DNA of 38,348 nt from Roseburia sp. (GTDB lineage Bacteria; Bacillota; Clostridia; Lachnospirales; Lachnospiraceae), in contig JAMPIG010000027.1 of assembly GCA_023662875.1 (NCBI GenBank), positions 1 to 38,348 on the forward strand, in the 5' to 3' direction. Each line of letters opens with the position of its first letter. Position 1 is the stretch's first letter. Positions 1-8,492 of the stretch are shown one piece after another. Under the pieces are notes generated by a model that saw only the letters and a list, made by a program, of their open reading frames with translations, was not told the DNA's origin and searched no databases. The translations under genes were made by a program, and so were the position numbers.

Positions 1-178
1 TTCCTGTTATTTCAGCCGTGACGCCTATGCCGACATGGTAAAGGATAATCCGTATACGGACAACAAGGAGCTGCTCATCATCCCGGATGCCGTCCATACC
101 GACCTGTATGACGGAGGCGGAAAGGATGCGATCCCGTTTGACAAGCTGGAGCTGTTTTTCGGAGAATACCTGAAATAA
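1..178 (+). CDS. Alpha/beta hydrolase, C-terminal fragment
   Basis: Only the last 58 codons are in the window; the gene begins upstream of base 1. The reading frame starts at base 2 and ends with TAA at 176-178. The visible tail contains PDAVHTDLYD followed by IPFDKLELFF. This resembles the end of serine hydrolases of the YcjY/DUF1100-like group, where the His of the H-x-DLYD motif is the catalytic-triad histidine. The serine nucleophile lies outside the window, so the substrate cannot be judged. No clear terminator separates it from the next gene, 70 bases downstream. Confidence 0.7.
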   Translation, partial: SCYFSRDAYADMVKDNPYTDNKELLIIPDAVHTDLYDGGGKDAIPFDKLELFFGEYLK

Positions 179-248
179 TAATATGGCAGGGATTTTGTAA
201 GGGACTATGTTCCTTGTGCCGGTGAGGATGAAAAGGCGGAGGTGTGGC

Positions 249-1745
249 ATGAAAAAGATTATTTTAACGGCAATGCTTTTGTCAGGAATGCTGTGCGTAC
301 CGGCCTGCGGACAATCCGGACAGGGGGAGGAACCGAGAGACACAATAGCTGATTGGCCTGTGGAACAGGAAGAAGAAATGCGGAAGGATGGAATGCAGGA
401 AATGATAACGGGAACGGGAGAACCTACAGGAGAAGAACTTTCAGAAAACGAATCTCTTCCAGGCAGTGAGGCGGCTTCACTGCCTTATGACGGCATCTAT
501 CCGGAACATGAGCCTTACGGAAAAGGGATAGGCGCCATGCCGGGGCGGGTAGTGTGGGCGCATGACGCGTCTGCCGTATCCTGGGATGGCGAAGGCTATT
601 GGTGGGAACCGGATCACTTTGATGAGGAGGCAGTGCAGCGCATGGTGGACGAGAGCATTGCGTCGCTGGGAGGCACTGCCACCTATGGCGGCACTGCCAC
701 CTACGGTGGCAGGGATGAGGTGAAAGCCGGGTGGGATGCACTGTTCCAGGCTCATAATGGGGGAGCCTCTTATCAGCCGGGAGAAAAAATAGCAATCAAA
801 GCGAATATTAATGGTTCGGCTGTATTCGATGACGATACCTCCGGGGAGACCAATATGAGCTACACAAACCCGGTGTTGCTGAAGGCATTGCTGGTTTCCC
901 TGGTAAGGGAGGCGGGAGCAGCGCCGGAGGATATTACTGTGTATGATGTCTCGCGGCTGTTCCCCGATTACATGGTGGAAATGTGTACGTCTGGAGATCT
1001 GCAGGGGATTCACTTTGTGGGGAGGAACAATGGCGTGGCGGATGAGAATGCGCCCATCAACTGGTCGTATTCCTTCAGCGGCGCGGTAAACTATCTGCCT
1101 GCCTGTGTGACGGAAAGCACCTATGTGATCAATCTTGCCAATCTGAAAGGGCATAGTTATGGGATCACCCTCTGCGGAAAGAATCATTTCGGCTCTTTTA
1201 TCAATGGGAATGCCATGCGTCCGCCGGAAGGGGCGAACCTGCACCAGTGGCTGACCAAAAGCGAGATGGGTATTTACAGTCCCCTCGTAGACCTTATGGG
1301 AAATTATCAGCTTGGGGAGAAAACCGTTCTGTATATGCTGGATGCCCTGATCTGTGCAACCTCAGAAGGGGCTTCCATTACAAAAAGCAATTCCACATGG
1401 CAGCAGGCTCCCTTTAACGGGGCATATACTTCCAGTATTTTTGTTTCACAGGATCCTGTGGCGATTGATTCCGTCGGAGCGGATTTTCTGGCAAATGAGT
1501 CGGCTGTCACTGGAAATAACGGCGCTGCAAGGGATGCCAGTAATGAAAATTATCTGCATGAAGCGGGACTTGTGGGAAATGCGCCGTCAGGGAACGTCTA
1601 TTATGACGGCAACGGGAAAGCACTCAGCAATTTAGGCGTGCATGAGCATTGGAATAATTCTACAGACAAGCAGTATAGCAGGAATCTCGGTAAAGAGGAA
1701 GGGATTGAGCTGATTTGTATCGAGGGGAAGGACAGGATATTCTGA
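249..1745 (+). CDS. DUF362 domain lipoprotein
   Basis: A 498-residue protein. ATG at 249 is preferred over an in-frame ATG at 207, because AGGCGGAGG lies 6 bases before 249 and the protein then opens with a normal lipoprotein signal: MKK, a hydrophobic stretch, and a lipobox-like VPAC with Cys20. It should be a lipid-anchored protein outside the membrane. After an acidic Glu/Gly-rich linker, the body carries the DUF362 signature (NLKGHS, then LCGKNHFGS) and near the end a VFVSQDPVAIDSVG-type stretch typical of that family. In related proteins DUF362 is often joined to iron-sulfur domains, but no CxxCxxC cluster motif is seen here. Residues near 141-153 are an exact tandem duplication (see repeat at 672-707). 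Biochemical function is unknown. Confidence 0.8.
   Translation: MKKIILTAMLLSGMLCVPACGQSGQGEEPRDTIADWPVEQEEEMRKDGMQEMITGTGEPTGEELSENESLPGSEAASLPYDGIYPEHEPYGKGIGAMPGRVVWAHDASAVSWDGEGYWWEPDHFDEEAVQRMVDESIASLGGTATYGGTATYGGRDEVKAGWDALFQAHNGGASYQPGEKIAIKANINGSAVFDDDTSGETNMSYTNPVLLKALLVSLVREAGAAPEDITVYDVSRLFPDYMVEMCTSGDLQGIHFVGRNNGVADENAPINWSYSFSGAVNYLPACVTESTYVINLANLKGHSYGITLCGKNHFGSFINGNAMRPPEGANLHQWLTKSEMGIYSPLVDLMGNYQLGEKTVLYMLDALICATSEGASITKSNSTWQQAPFNGAYTSSIFVSQDPVAIDSVGADFLANESAVTGNNGAARDASNENYLHEAGLVGNAPSGNVYYDGNGKALSNLGVHEHWNNSTDKQYSRNLGKEEGIELICIEGKDRIF
672..707 (+). repeat. 18-bp in-frame tandem duplication in the DUF362 gene
   Basis: Two adjacent 18-bp units (672-689 and 690-707) differ at only two third-position bases and encode the six residues GTATYG twice. 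The reading frame is kept, so it adds six residues rather than disrupting the gene. It looks like recent replication slippage. Confidence 0.85.
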
Positions 1746-1849
1746 AAAAATTTGTCTACCGGCGAAATGAGTGGCGCTTCTGCAGAATGATAACAAGAAT
1801 CGGATGGGCGAGACGGAGCAGAAGCTTTGGCGAAGACTGGAAAAAGCTC

Positions 1850-1878
1850 TTGACAATTCAATTTGCGCAAACTATAAT
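1850..1878 (+). promoter_or_regulatory. Sigma-A promoter of the ileS T-box leader
   Basis: A consensus TTGACA at 1850-1855 and a consensus TATAAT at 1873-1878 are separated by 17 bases. Transcription should begin near 1885, just before the conserved T-box leader opening. Confidence 0.85.
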
Positions 1879-1885
1879 GGCGAAA

Positions 1886-2152
1886 AGAGAGAAATGCAGT
1901 GACGAAGAGAGTAGCTGCTCCGTGAACGTTACAGCGAGTCGGCGGGGGTGGAAGGCCGATACCAGTAGGGAGACAGGGAAGATCACTTCCGAGCAGCCGG
2001 GACAAAAGGCGGACGTGTCCGCGCGAGTAGCTCCGGACGGCATCCCCCGTTATGGGAAGACGCATAACTCCGCTTCGGAGCGTGCGGGTGTAACAGGTGG
2101 TGAACGCAGGCGGTGAGACCTCGTCCTTTTACAGGGCGGGGTCTTTGTTTTT
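1886..2152 (+). promoter_or_regulatory. T-box riboswitch, tRNA-Ile responsive, upstream of ileS
   Basis: The leader begins with a GAAGAGAGTAG-like stem I base (about 1901-1914), as in most T-boxes. A candidate specifier is ATC at 1982-1984 followed by a purine, inside GGGAAGATCACTTCC; ATC is an isoleucine codon, matching the downstream gene. A degenerate T-box sequence, AGGTGGTGAACGC, lies at 2095-2107; its TGGT (2098-2101) would pair with the tRNA acceptor end. An intrinsic terminator at 2117-2152 follows. By the known mechanism, uncharged tRNA-Ile stabilises the antiterminator and allows ileS transcription. The T-box sequence departs from the usual GGGTGGNACCGCG form. Identification rests on layout and these motifs, not on a covariance search. 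Confidence 0.85.
2117..2152 (+). terminator. T-box intrinsic terminator
   Basis: The arms GACCTCGTCC (2117-2126) and GGGCGGGGTC (2134-2143) form a 10-bp stem with two G-U pairs and a 7-base loop, followed by TTTGTTTTT. This is the OFF state of the ileS leader. Confidence 0.85.
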
Positions 2153-2166
2153 AAGGAGGAAGAAGA

Positions 2167-5100
2167 ATGTACAGACAGGTTGACGCAAATCTGAACGTTG
2201 TGGATCGCGAAAAAGCGGTGGAGAAGTTCTGGAGGGAGAACGATATCTTCCAGAAGAGCATCGACAGCCGGAAGGACGGTCCGGTCTATACCTTTTACGA
2301 CGGGCCGCCCACGGCAAACGGCAAGCCTCATATCGGCCATGTGGAGACCCGCACCATCAAGGATATGATTCCCAGATACCGCACCATGAAGGGCTGTATG
2401 GTGCCCCGGAAGGCGGGCTGGGATACGCACGGCCTTCCCGTGGAGCTGGAGGTGGAGAAGCTTCTGGGGCTGGACGGCAAGGAGCAGATCGAGGAGTACG
2501 GTCTTGCGCCCTTTATTGATAAGTGTAAGGAAAGCGTCTGGAAGTATAAAGGGATGTGGGAGGAATTTTCCGGGGCCGTAGGCTTCTGGGCGGACATGGA
2601 TCATCCCTATGTGACCTATGACGATAATTTCATCGAGTCCGAGTGGTGGGCGTTGAAAACGATCTGGGACAAGGGGCTTTTGTATAAGGGCTTTAAGATT
2701 GTGCCCTACTGCCCGCGCTGCGGGACGCCGCTCTCCAGCCATGAGGTGGCCCAGGGCTACAAGGCGGTGAAGGAACGCTCTGCGGTGGCAAGGTTTCGGT
2801 GTAAGGGCGAGGACGCTTATTTCCTGGCCTGGACGACGACCCCCTGGACGCTGCCTTCGAACGTGGCGCTGTGCGTGAATCCGGACGAGGCCTATGTAAA
2901 GGTAAAGGCGGCGGACGGTTATACTTATTACATGGCGGAGGCGCTGCTGGAACAGGTGCTGGGCGGACTGGCAAAGGATGGGCAGCCCGCTTACAAAATC
3001 CTGGAGACCTTCGTCGGAAAGGATCTGGAATACAGGGAGTACGAGCCCTTGTTCGCCTGCGCCGGGGAGGAAGCCTCCCGACAGGGCAAAAAGGCGCATT
3101 ATGTAACCTGCGACGGCTATGTCACTATGTCGGACGGTACGGGAATCGTCCACATTGCGCCCGCCTTCGGTGAGGACGACGCCAACGTGGGCAGAAAGTA
3201 CGGCCTGCCTCTGGTGCAGTTTGTGGACGGAAAAGGGCATATGACGGAGGAAACCCCTTACGCCGGGAAGTTTGTCAAGGATGCGGATCCGGATATCCTC
3301 CGGGATCTGGATCGGGACGGGAAGCTGTTTTCCGCCCCGAAATTCGAGCACGACTATCCCTTCTGCTGGCGGTGCGACACGCCCCTGATTTACTATGCGA
3401 GGGAGTCCTGGTTTATCAAGATGACGGCGGTGAAGGACGACCTGGTGCGGAATAATAAAACCATCAACTGGATCCCGCCCACCATCGGCGAGGGGCGCTT
3501 CGGCAACTGGCTGGAAAACATTCAGGACTGGGGGATCTCCCGAAATCGTTATTGGGGAACTCCGCTGAATATCTGGGAATGCGAATGCGGACATATGGAG
3601 TCCGTGGGCAGCAGGGAGCAGCTCTGCGCTCTGACGGGGGACGAAAACGTGAAGACGGTAGAGCTCCACAGGCCCTATATCGACGAGGTGACCTTCCCTT
3701 GTCCGAAGTGCGGCAAGACCATGAAGCGTGTGCCGGAGGTGATCGACTGTTGGTTTGACTCCGGGGCCATGCCTTTTGCGCAGCACCATTATCCTTTTGA
3801 AAATAAAGACCTGTTCGAGCAGCAGTTCCCGGCGAAATTTATCTCCGAGGCGGTCGATCAGACCCGCGGTTGGTTCTATTCCCTGCTGGCGGAGTCTACG
3901 CTTCTGTTTGACAAGGCTCCCTATGAAAACGTGATCGTGCTGGGGCTGGTGGCGGACGAGGACGGACAGAAGATGAGCAAGTCCAAGGGAAATGTGGTGG
4001 ATCCCTTCGAGGCGCTTGCCGAGTACGGAGCGGACGCCATCCGCTGGTATTTCTATACCAGCGCCGCGCCCTGGCTGCCCAAGCGTTTTTCCGGCAAGAC
4101 TGTGCTGGAGGGGCAGCATAAGTTCCTGGATAAGCTGTGGAACACCTATACCTTCTTTGTGCTGTACGCCAATATCGACGGCTTTGACGCATCCAGGCAT
4201 ACGCTGGAATACGAGAAGCTGCCCGTCATGGATAAATGGCTGCTCTCCAGGCTGAATACCGTTGTGGGCGAGGTGGATGCAAATCTGGATAAGTACCGCA
4301 TTCCGGAGGCCGCCAAGGCTTTGCAGGATTTTGTGGAGGAGATGAGCAACTGGTATGTGCGCAGAAGCCGGGAGCGTTTCTGGGCCAAGGGGATGGAGCA
4401 GGATAAGATCAACGCCTATATGACCCTGCATACGGCGCTGGTGACCGTGTGTAAGGCGGCGGCGCCCATGATTCCCTTTATGACGGAGGAAATCTACCGG
4501 AACCTGGTATGCAGCACGGACGCGGAGGCTCCCGAGAGCGTCCATCTGTGCGACTTCCCGGCGGCGGAGGCGCAGTATATCGACAAAAAGCTGGAGGCGG
4601 ATATGGAGGACGTTCTGGAGGCGGTGGTCTTAGGCCGCGCCTGCAGGAACGACGCGGCGATCAAGAACCGCCAGCCTCTCGGCAGGATGTATATCAAGGC
4701 GGACTTTACGCTGGATTCCTTCTACACCGATATCATCAAGGATGAGCTGAATGTGAAGGAAGTGGCGTTTGCGGAGGATGTGAGGGATTTCACCTCCTAT
4801 ACCTTCAAGCCGCAGCTGCGCACCGTGGGTCCGAAGTACGGGAAACAGCTGAATGCAATCCGCGCGAAGCTGGCGTCTCTGGACGGAAGCAAGGCCATGG
4901 ACGAGCTGAATGAGACGGGAAAGCTTACCTTTGAGGCGGACGGTGCCGCTGTGGAGCTGGAAAAGGACGACCTGCTCATCGAGACGGCCCGGAAGGAGGG
5001 CTATGTATCTCAGGAAAACAACCGGATTACGGTAGTCCTGGATACCAACCTGACGGAGGGGCTGATCGAGGAGGGCTTTGTCTACGAGATCATCAGCAAG

Positions 5101-5319
5101 ATCCAGACCATGCGGAAGGACGCGGGCTTCGAGGTTACGGATCACATCCGGGTATCCTTAAACGGCAATGAGAAGCTGGCGGAGATCGCCGGGAAAAACA
5201 GCGCCGCCATCTGCGGAAAGGTGCTGGCGGATGAGTTTACGGCGGGAAGAACCTTCGCGGTGACGAGGGAGTGGGATGTGAACGGCGAGAAGGTAACCAT
5301 CGCAATCGAAAAGGTGTAA
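2167..5319 (+). CDS. ileS: Isoleucyl-tRNA synthetase (long, eukaryote-like type)
   Basis: This class I synthetase charges tRNA-Ile in the cytoplasm. The length is 1050 residues, longer than the roughly 930 of the common bacterial IleRS. The HIGH motif appears as PHIGH (H55-H58) and KMSKS is exact at 602-606, with the WTTTPWTLPSN editing-domain segment between them. The sequence around HIGH (NGKPHIGHVETRTIKD) and the length fit the IleS2/eukaryote-like clade. Cysteine pairs (ECECG, then CPKCG near 515) suggest a metal site inside the connective region. An AAGGAGGA site lies 6 bases before the ATG. Expression is controlled by the T-box leader just upstream. In other bacteria this clade is associated with low mupirocin sensitivity; that is family knowledge, not shown here. 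Confidence 0.97.
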   Translation: MYRQVDANLNVVDREKAVEKFWRENDIFQKSIDSRKDGPVYTFYDGPPTANGKPHIGHVETRTIKDMIPRYRTMKGCMVPRKAGWDTHGLPVELEVEKLLGLDGKEQIEEYGLAPFIDKCKESVWKYKGMWEEFSGAVGFWADMDHPYVTYDDNFIESEWWALKTIWDKGLLYKGFKIVPYCPRCGTPLSSHEVAQGYKAVKERSAVARFRCKGEDAYFLAWTTTPWTLPSNVALCVNPDEAYVKVKAADGYTYYMAEALLEQVLGGLAKDGQPAYKILETFVGKDLEYREYEPLFACAGEEASRQGKKAHYVTCDGYVTMSDGTGIVHIAPAFGEDDANVGRKYGLPLVQFVDGKGHMTEETPYAGKFVKDADPDILRDLDRDGKLFSAPKFEHDYPFCWRCDTPLIYYARESWFIKMTAVKDDLVRNNKTINWIPPTIGEGRFGNWLENIQDWGISRNRYWGTPLNIWECECGHMESVGSREQLCALTGDENVKTVELHRPYIDEVTFPCPKCGKTMKRVPEVIDCWFDSGAMPFAQHHYPFENKDLFEQQFPAKFISEAVDQTRGWFYSLLAESTLLFDKAPYENVIVLGLVADEDGQKMSKSKGNVVDPFEALAEYGADAIRWYFYTSAAPWLPKRFSGKTVLEGQHKFLDKLWNTYTFFVLYANIDGFDASRHTLEYEKLPVMDKWLLSRLNTVVGEVDANLDKYRIPEAAKALQDFVEEMSNWYVRRSRERFWAKGMEQDKINAYMTLHTALVTVCKAAAPMIPFMTEEIYRNLVCSTDAEAPESVHLCDFPAAEAQYIDKKLEADMEDVLEAVVLGRACRNDAAIKNRQPLGRMYIKADFTLDSFYTDIIKDELNVKEVAFAEDVRDFTSYTFKPQLRTVGPKYGKQLNAIRAKLASLDGSKAMDELNETGKLTFEADGAAVELEKDDLLIETARKEGYVSQENNRITVVLDTNLTEGLIEEGFVYEIISKIQTMRKDAGFEVTDHIRVSLNGNEKLAEIAGKNSAAICGKVLADEFTAGRTFAVTREWDVNGEKVTIAIEKV

Positions 5320-5342
5320 TAAATTCTTTTGCAGAAAATCGG

Positions 5343-5370
5343 TTGAATCATCCGCGGAATTTGCTATAAT
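5343..5370 (+). promoter_or_regulatory. Sigma-A promoter upstream of glgP
   Basis: TTGAAT (5343-5348), a 16-base spacer and TATAAT (5365-5370) with a TGn extension. The predicted start near 5377 gives a leader of about 250 bases before the glgP start codon. Confidence 0.7.
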
Positions 5371-5376
5371 AGAATA

Positions 5377-5629
5377 GCGCAGAGAAAAAACAGGCGGCTG
5401 CGAAGCAGACATGTGTTTTTTATGAACGGGCAAACGTCCTGCAAAGCAGGACAAAAGCGCGAAGCGCGGGTTTGGGAGTGAACTTGAGGCGATGCGACCT
5501 TCGCGACGACAAAAGAGCGGAGCGCGGCAAAAAGGTTACGGTATCGACAGAGAGTTTTTGACAGGCAGTGTCAAATGATTTCATGAAAAACCAAGTCCAA
5601 AAACAGAATTGACAGGAGGAAAGCGTTAT
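5377..5629 (+). other. Hairpin-rich leader of glgP
   Basis: This is a non-coding stretch of about 250 bases with a row of small stem-loops: CTGC-GAA-GCAG (5398-5408), GTCCTGC-AAA-GCAGGAC (5436-5452), GCGC-GAA-GCGC (5457-5467), GCGA-CCT-TCGC (5494-5504) and TTGACA-ggcag-TGTCAA (5558-5574). None is followed by a T-run, so none is an obvious terminator. No riboswitch class was recognised. It may be a structured leader or a cluster of small palindromic repeats. Confidence 0.5.
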
Positions 5630-8212
5630 ATGAAAGGATCAATGAAAGCAGCGGAGAGAAAGGCGGAAAGGGCTGCGGAGAGGGCTGCGGAAAAGGCAGA
5701 GAAAGCAGCGGTAAAGAGCGCGCCGGAACAGATTGCGGATACCGTCACGGTCAGGGAGGAGTTCGATAAGGAGCTCTTCAAAAGGAGCGTCGCGTACAAT
5801 GTAAAAACCCTTTACCGCAAGGATATAAAGGACGCTACGCCGCAGCAGGTATTCCAGGCGGCGTCCCTGGCGATCAAGGATCAGATCATGGATAACTGGA
5901 TCGACACGCAGAGAGCCTACGAAAAGCAGGATCCCAAGATGGTCTACTATATGTCCATGGAATTTTTAATGGGCCGGGCCCTGGGCAACAATATTATCAA
6001 TCTGCGCGCCTCCAAATCCGTGCGCGAGGCGTTGGATGAGCTGGGATTCGATTTGAATCTGGTGGAGGATCAGGAGCCAGACGCGGCTCTGGGCAACGGC
6101 GGTCTGGGCCGTCTGGCGGCCTGCTTCCTGGATTCCCTGGCTACCCTGGGATATTCCGCGTACGGCTGCGGCATCCGTTACCGCTACGGCATGTTCAAGC
6201 AGCAGATCAAGGACGGCTATCAGATCGAGGTTCCGGACAACTGGCTGGAGAACGGCAATCCCTTTGAGCTGCGCAGACCGGAATACGCAAAGACCGTAAA
6301 GTTCGGAGGTTATGTCTCCATCTACTGTGACGAGAACGGCCAGAACCACTTTGTGCAGGAGGGCTATCAGGCGGTGAGAGCCATCCCCTTCGACCTTCCC
6401 ATCGTGGGCTACGGAAACCGCATCGTGAACACCCTGCGGATCTGGGACGCCGAGTCCATGGGCGGCTTCCAGCTGGATTCCTTCGACAAGGGAGATTACA
6501 GCAAGGCGGTGGAGCAGGAAAACCTGGCCAGAAACCTTGTGGATGTGCTTTACCCCAACGATAACCACTACGCGGGCAAGGAGCTTCGCTTAAAGCAGCA
6601 GTATTTCTTCATCTCCGCGTCCGTACAGGAGGCGGTGGAAAAGTACATGAGAAAGCATGACGATATCCACCGTTTCCCGGAGAAGGTAACCTTCCAGCTC
6701 AACGATACCCATCCCACCGTGGCGGTGCCGGAGCTGATGAGGATTCTGCTGGACGACTATAATCTGGGCTGGGACGAGGCCTGGGACATCACCACCAGAA
6801 CCTGCGCCTATACCAACCATACCATTATGGCGGAGGCTTTGGAAAAATGGCCTATCGACCTGTTCCAGAGACTGCTGCCCAGAATCTATCAGATCGTGGA
6901 AGAGATCAACCGCCGCTTTGTACGGCAGATCGAGGAGAAGTATTCCAACGTCTACGGCGTGGATGTACAGGAAAAGGTTCGCAAGATGGCGATTCTCTAC
7001 AACGGACAGGTCAAGATGGCCCATATGGCGATCGCTGCCGGGTATTCCGTCAACGGCGTGGCAAGGCTGCACACGGAGATCCTGAAGAACCAGGAGCTGA
7101 AGGACTTCTATGAGATGTTTCCGGAGCGCTTCAACAACAAGACCAACGGTATTACCCAGAGACGCTTCCTGCTCCACGGCAATCCGCTGCTGGCGGACTG
7201 GGTGACCTCCAAGGTGGGCGACGGCTGGATCACGGATCTGCCCCAGATCGGAAAGCTGAAGAGTCTTGCGGACGACAAGAAGGCGAGAGACGAGTTTATG
7301 GAGATCAAGTATCAGAATAAGCTCCGTCTGGCGGAATATATCAAGGAACACAACAATGTCACCGTAGACCCGAACTCCATCTTTGACGTACAGGTAAAGC
7401 GCCTCCACGAGTATAAGAGACAGCTTTTGAACATCCTGCATGTGATGTACCTGTACAACGAGCTGAAGGCAAAGCCGGATATGGAGTTCTACCCCAGAAC
7501 CTTTATCTTCGGCGCGAAGGCGGCGGCGGGCTACCGCAACGCGAAGCTGACCATCAAGCTGATCAATTCCGTGGCGGAGGTAATCAATAACGACGCTTCC
7601 ATCGGCGGAAAGATCAAGGTAGTGTTTATCGAAAACTACAATGTCTCCAACGCGGAGATCATCTTTGCGGCGGCGGACGTATCCGAGCAGATCTCCACGG
7701 CCAGCAAGGAGGCTTCCGGCACTGGTAACATGAAATTTATGCTGAACGGCGCGCTGACCCTGGGAACTATGGACGGCGCAAACGTGGAGATCGTGGAGGA
7801 AGTGGGGGAGGAGAACGCCTTTATCTTCGGACTCTCCTCGGATGAGGTCATCCGCTATGAAAACTACGGCGGCTATAACCCCATGGATATCTACAACAGC
7901 GATGCGGAGATCCGCAAGGTGCTGAACCAGCTGATCGACGGGACGTATAGTAAGGACAAGGAGCTGTTCCGCCCTCTGTACAACTCCCTGCTGAACACCT
8001 TGAGTACCTCCAAGGCCGACACCTACTTCATCCTCAAGGACTTCAAGCCCTACGCGGAGGCGCAGAAAAAGGTGGAGGCTGCCTATAGAGACCGGGAGAG
8101 CTGGGCGAGAAGCGCTATTCTGAACGTAGCCTGCTCCGGCAAGTTTACCTCCGACAGAACCATCCAGCAGTATGTGGATGAGATCTGGCATCTGGATAAG
8201 GTGAGTCTGTAA
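5630..8212 (+). CDS. glgP: Glycogen phosphorylase
   Basis: This PLP-dependent cytoplasmic enzyme releases glucose-1-phosphate from glycogen or maltodextrin ends. The PLP-binding lysine is K702 in the hallmark SGTGNMK motif, followed by the conserved LNGALTLGTMDGANVE stretch. The N-terminal half has MSMEFLMGR and the ALGNGGLGRLAACF block of the family. ATG at 5630 is chosen because AGGAGG lies 10 bases upstream; a TTG at 5609 would put that site inside the gene. The first 35 residues are an unusual Ala/Glu/Lys repeat tract (AERAAERAAEKAEKAA) likely to form a charged helix, which is not part of the catalytic fold. The gene has its own promoter and ends at terminators. No other glycogen genes are adjacent, so it appears to be monocistronic. 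Confidence 0.96.
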   Translation: MKGSMKAAERKAERAAERAAEKAEKAAVKSAPEQIADTVTVREEFDKELFKRSVAYNVKTLYRKDIKDATPQQVFQAASLAIKDQIMDNWIDTQRAYEKQDPKMVYYMSMEFLMGRALGNNIINLRASKSVREALDELGFDLNLVEDQEPDAALGNGGLGRLAACFLDSLATLGYSAYGCGIRYRYGMFKQQIKDGYQIEVPDNWLENGNPFELRRPEYAKTVKFGGYVSIYCDENGQNHFVQEGYQAVRAIPFDLPIVGYGNRIVNTLRIWDAESMGGFQLDSFDKGDYSKAVEQENLARNLVDVLYPNDNHYAGKELRLKQQYFFISASVQEAVEKYMRKHDDIHRFPEKVTFQLNDTHPTVAVPELMRILLDDYNLGWDEAWDITTRTCAYTNHTIMAEALEKWPIDLFQRLLPRIYQIVEEINRRFVRQIEEKYSNVYGVDVQEKVRKMAILYNGQVKMAHMAIAAGYSVNGVARLHTEILKNQELKDFYEMFPERFNNKTNGITQRRFLLHGNPLLADWVTSKVGDGWITDLPQIGKLKSLADDKKARDEFMEIKYQNKLRLAEYIKEHNNVTVDPNSIFDVQVKRLHEYKRQLLNILHVMYLYNELKAKPDMEFYPRTFIFGAKAAAGYRNAKLTIKLINSVAEVINNDASIGGKIKVVFIENYNVSNAEIIFAAADVSEQISTASKEASGTGNMKFMLNGALTLGTMDGANVEIVEEVGEENAFIFGLSSDEVIRYENYGGYNPMDIYNSDAEIRKVLNQLIDGTYSKDKELFRPLYNSLLNTLSTSKADTYFILKDFKPYAEAQKKVEAAYRDRESWARSAILNVACSGKFTSDRTIQQYVDEIWHLDKVSL

Positions 8213-8268
8213 AAAGGCTTGTCAAAATCCGTAAAATTTGCGCTTTGCGAAAATATACTGTAATCAAT

Positions 8269-8301
8269 ATCAGGGCAGCACTCTTTGAGGGCAGCCCTGA
8301 T
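8269..8301 (+). terminator. Possible first glgP terminator hairpin
   Basis: A perfect 8-bp inverted repeat, ATCAGGGC (8269-8276) and GCCCTGAT (8294-8301), with a 17-base loop. Only a weak GTTTGTG follows. It may act together with the stronger hairpin 10 bases further on. Confidence 0.4.
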
Positions 8302-8310
8302 GTTTGTGAA

Positions 8311-8347
8311 AGCCCCGGCGGATGGGAAGTCCGCCAGGGCTGTTTTT
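8311..8347 (+). terminator. Intrinsic terminator after glgP
   Basis: A 12-bp stem with one C-A mismatch, AGCCCCGGCGGA (8311-8322) and TCCGCCAGGGCT (8330-8341), followed by GTTTTT. Its core resembles the terminator at 10204-10240 on the other side of the next gene. Confidence 0.85.
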
Positions 8348-8424
8348 AATACCTTCCATTTCCATTTCGATATTAGGGGGGCACGAAAAATAATTCGGGG
8401 AAATGATTTAAATATAGAAATAGA

Positions 8425-8453
8425 TTGCGTTTATCCTGAAAAACAGATATATT
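8425..8453 (+). promoter_or_regulatory. Probable promoter of the AAA/PD-(D/E)XK gene
   Basis: TTGCGT (8425-8430), a 17-base spacer and TATATT (8448-8453) lie in an AT-rich stretch 40 bases before the start codon. Both boxes deviate from consensus. Confidence 0.5.
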
Positions 8454-8492
8454 ATATCTATCGGAGAGTTAGAAACCAGAGCGAGGCGGATT

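Noticed and set aside
1776..1825. Inverted repeat GCTTCTGC / GCAGAAGC as a terminator of the DUF362 gene
   Set aside because: The loop is 34 bases long and no T-run follows.
2050..4545. Very long open frame (831 codons) on the minus strand across ileS
   Set aside because: It is the shadow of the codon pattern of ileS; it shows no recognisable motifs, is rich in His/Leu/Arg as antisense frames are, and ileS is certain.
5377..5629. c-di-GMP (GEMM) or other known riboswitch in the glgP leader
   Set aside because: A GGGCAAAC-like string is present, but the rest of the GEMM core and its second stem motifs are not; no other known class was matched.
5609..5629. TTG start adding seven residues to GlgP
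   Set aside because: The AGGAGG site would then lie inside the coding sequence; ATG 5630 is correctly spaced from it.
6590..8191. Minus-strand open frame of 533 codons opposite glgP
   Set aside because: Antisense shadow of a strongly conserved gene with no start signal or domain.
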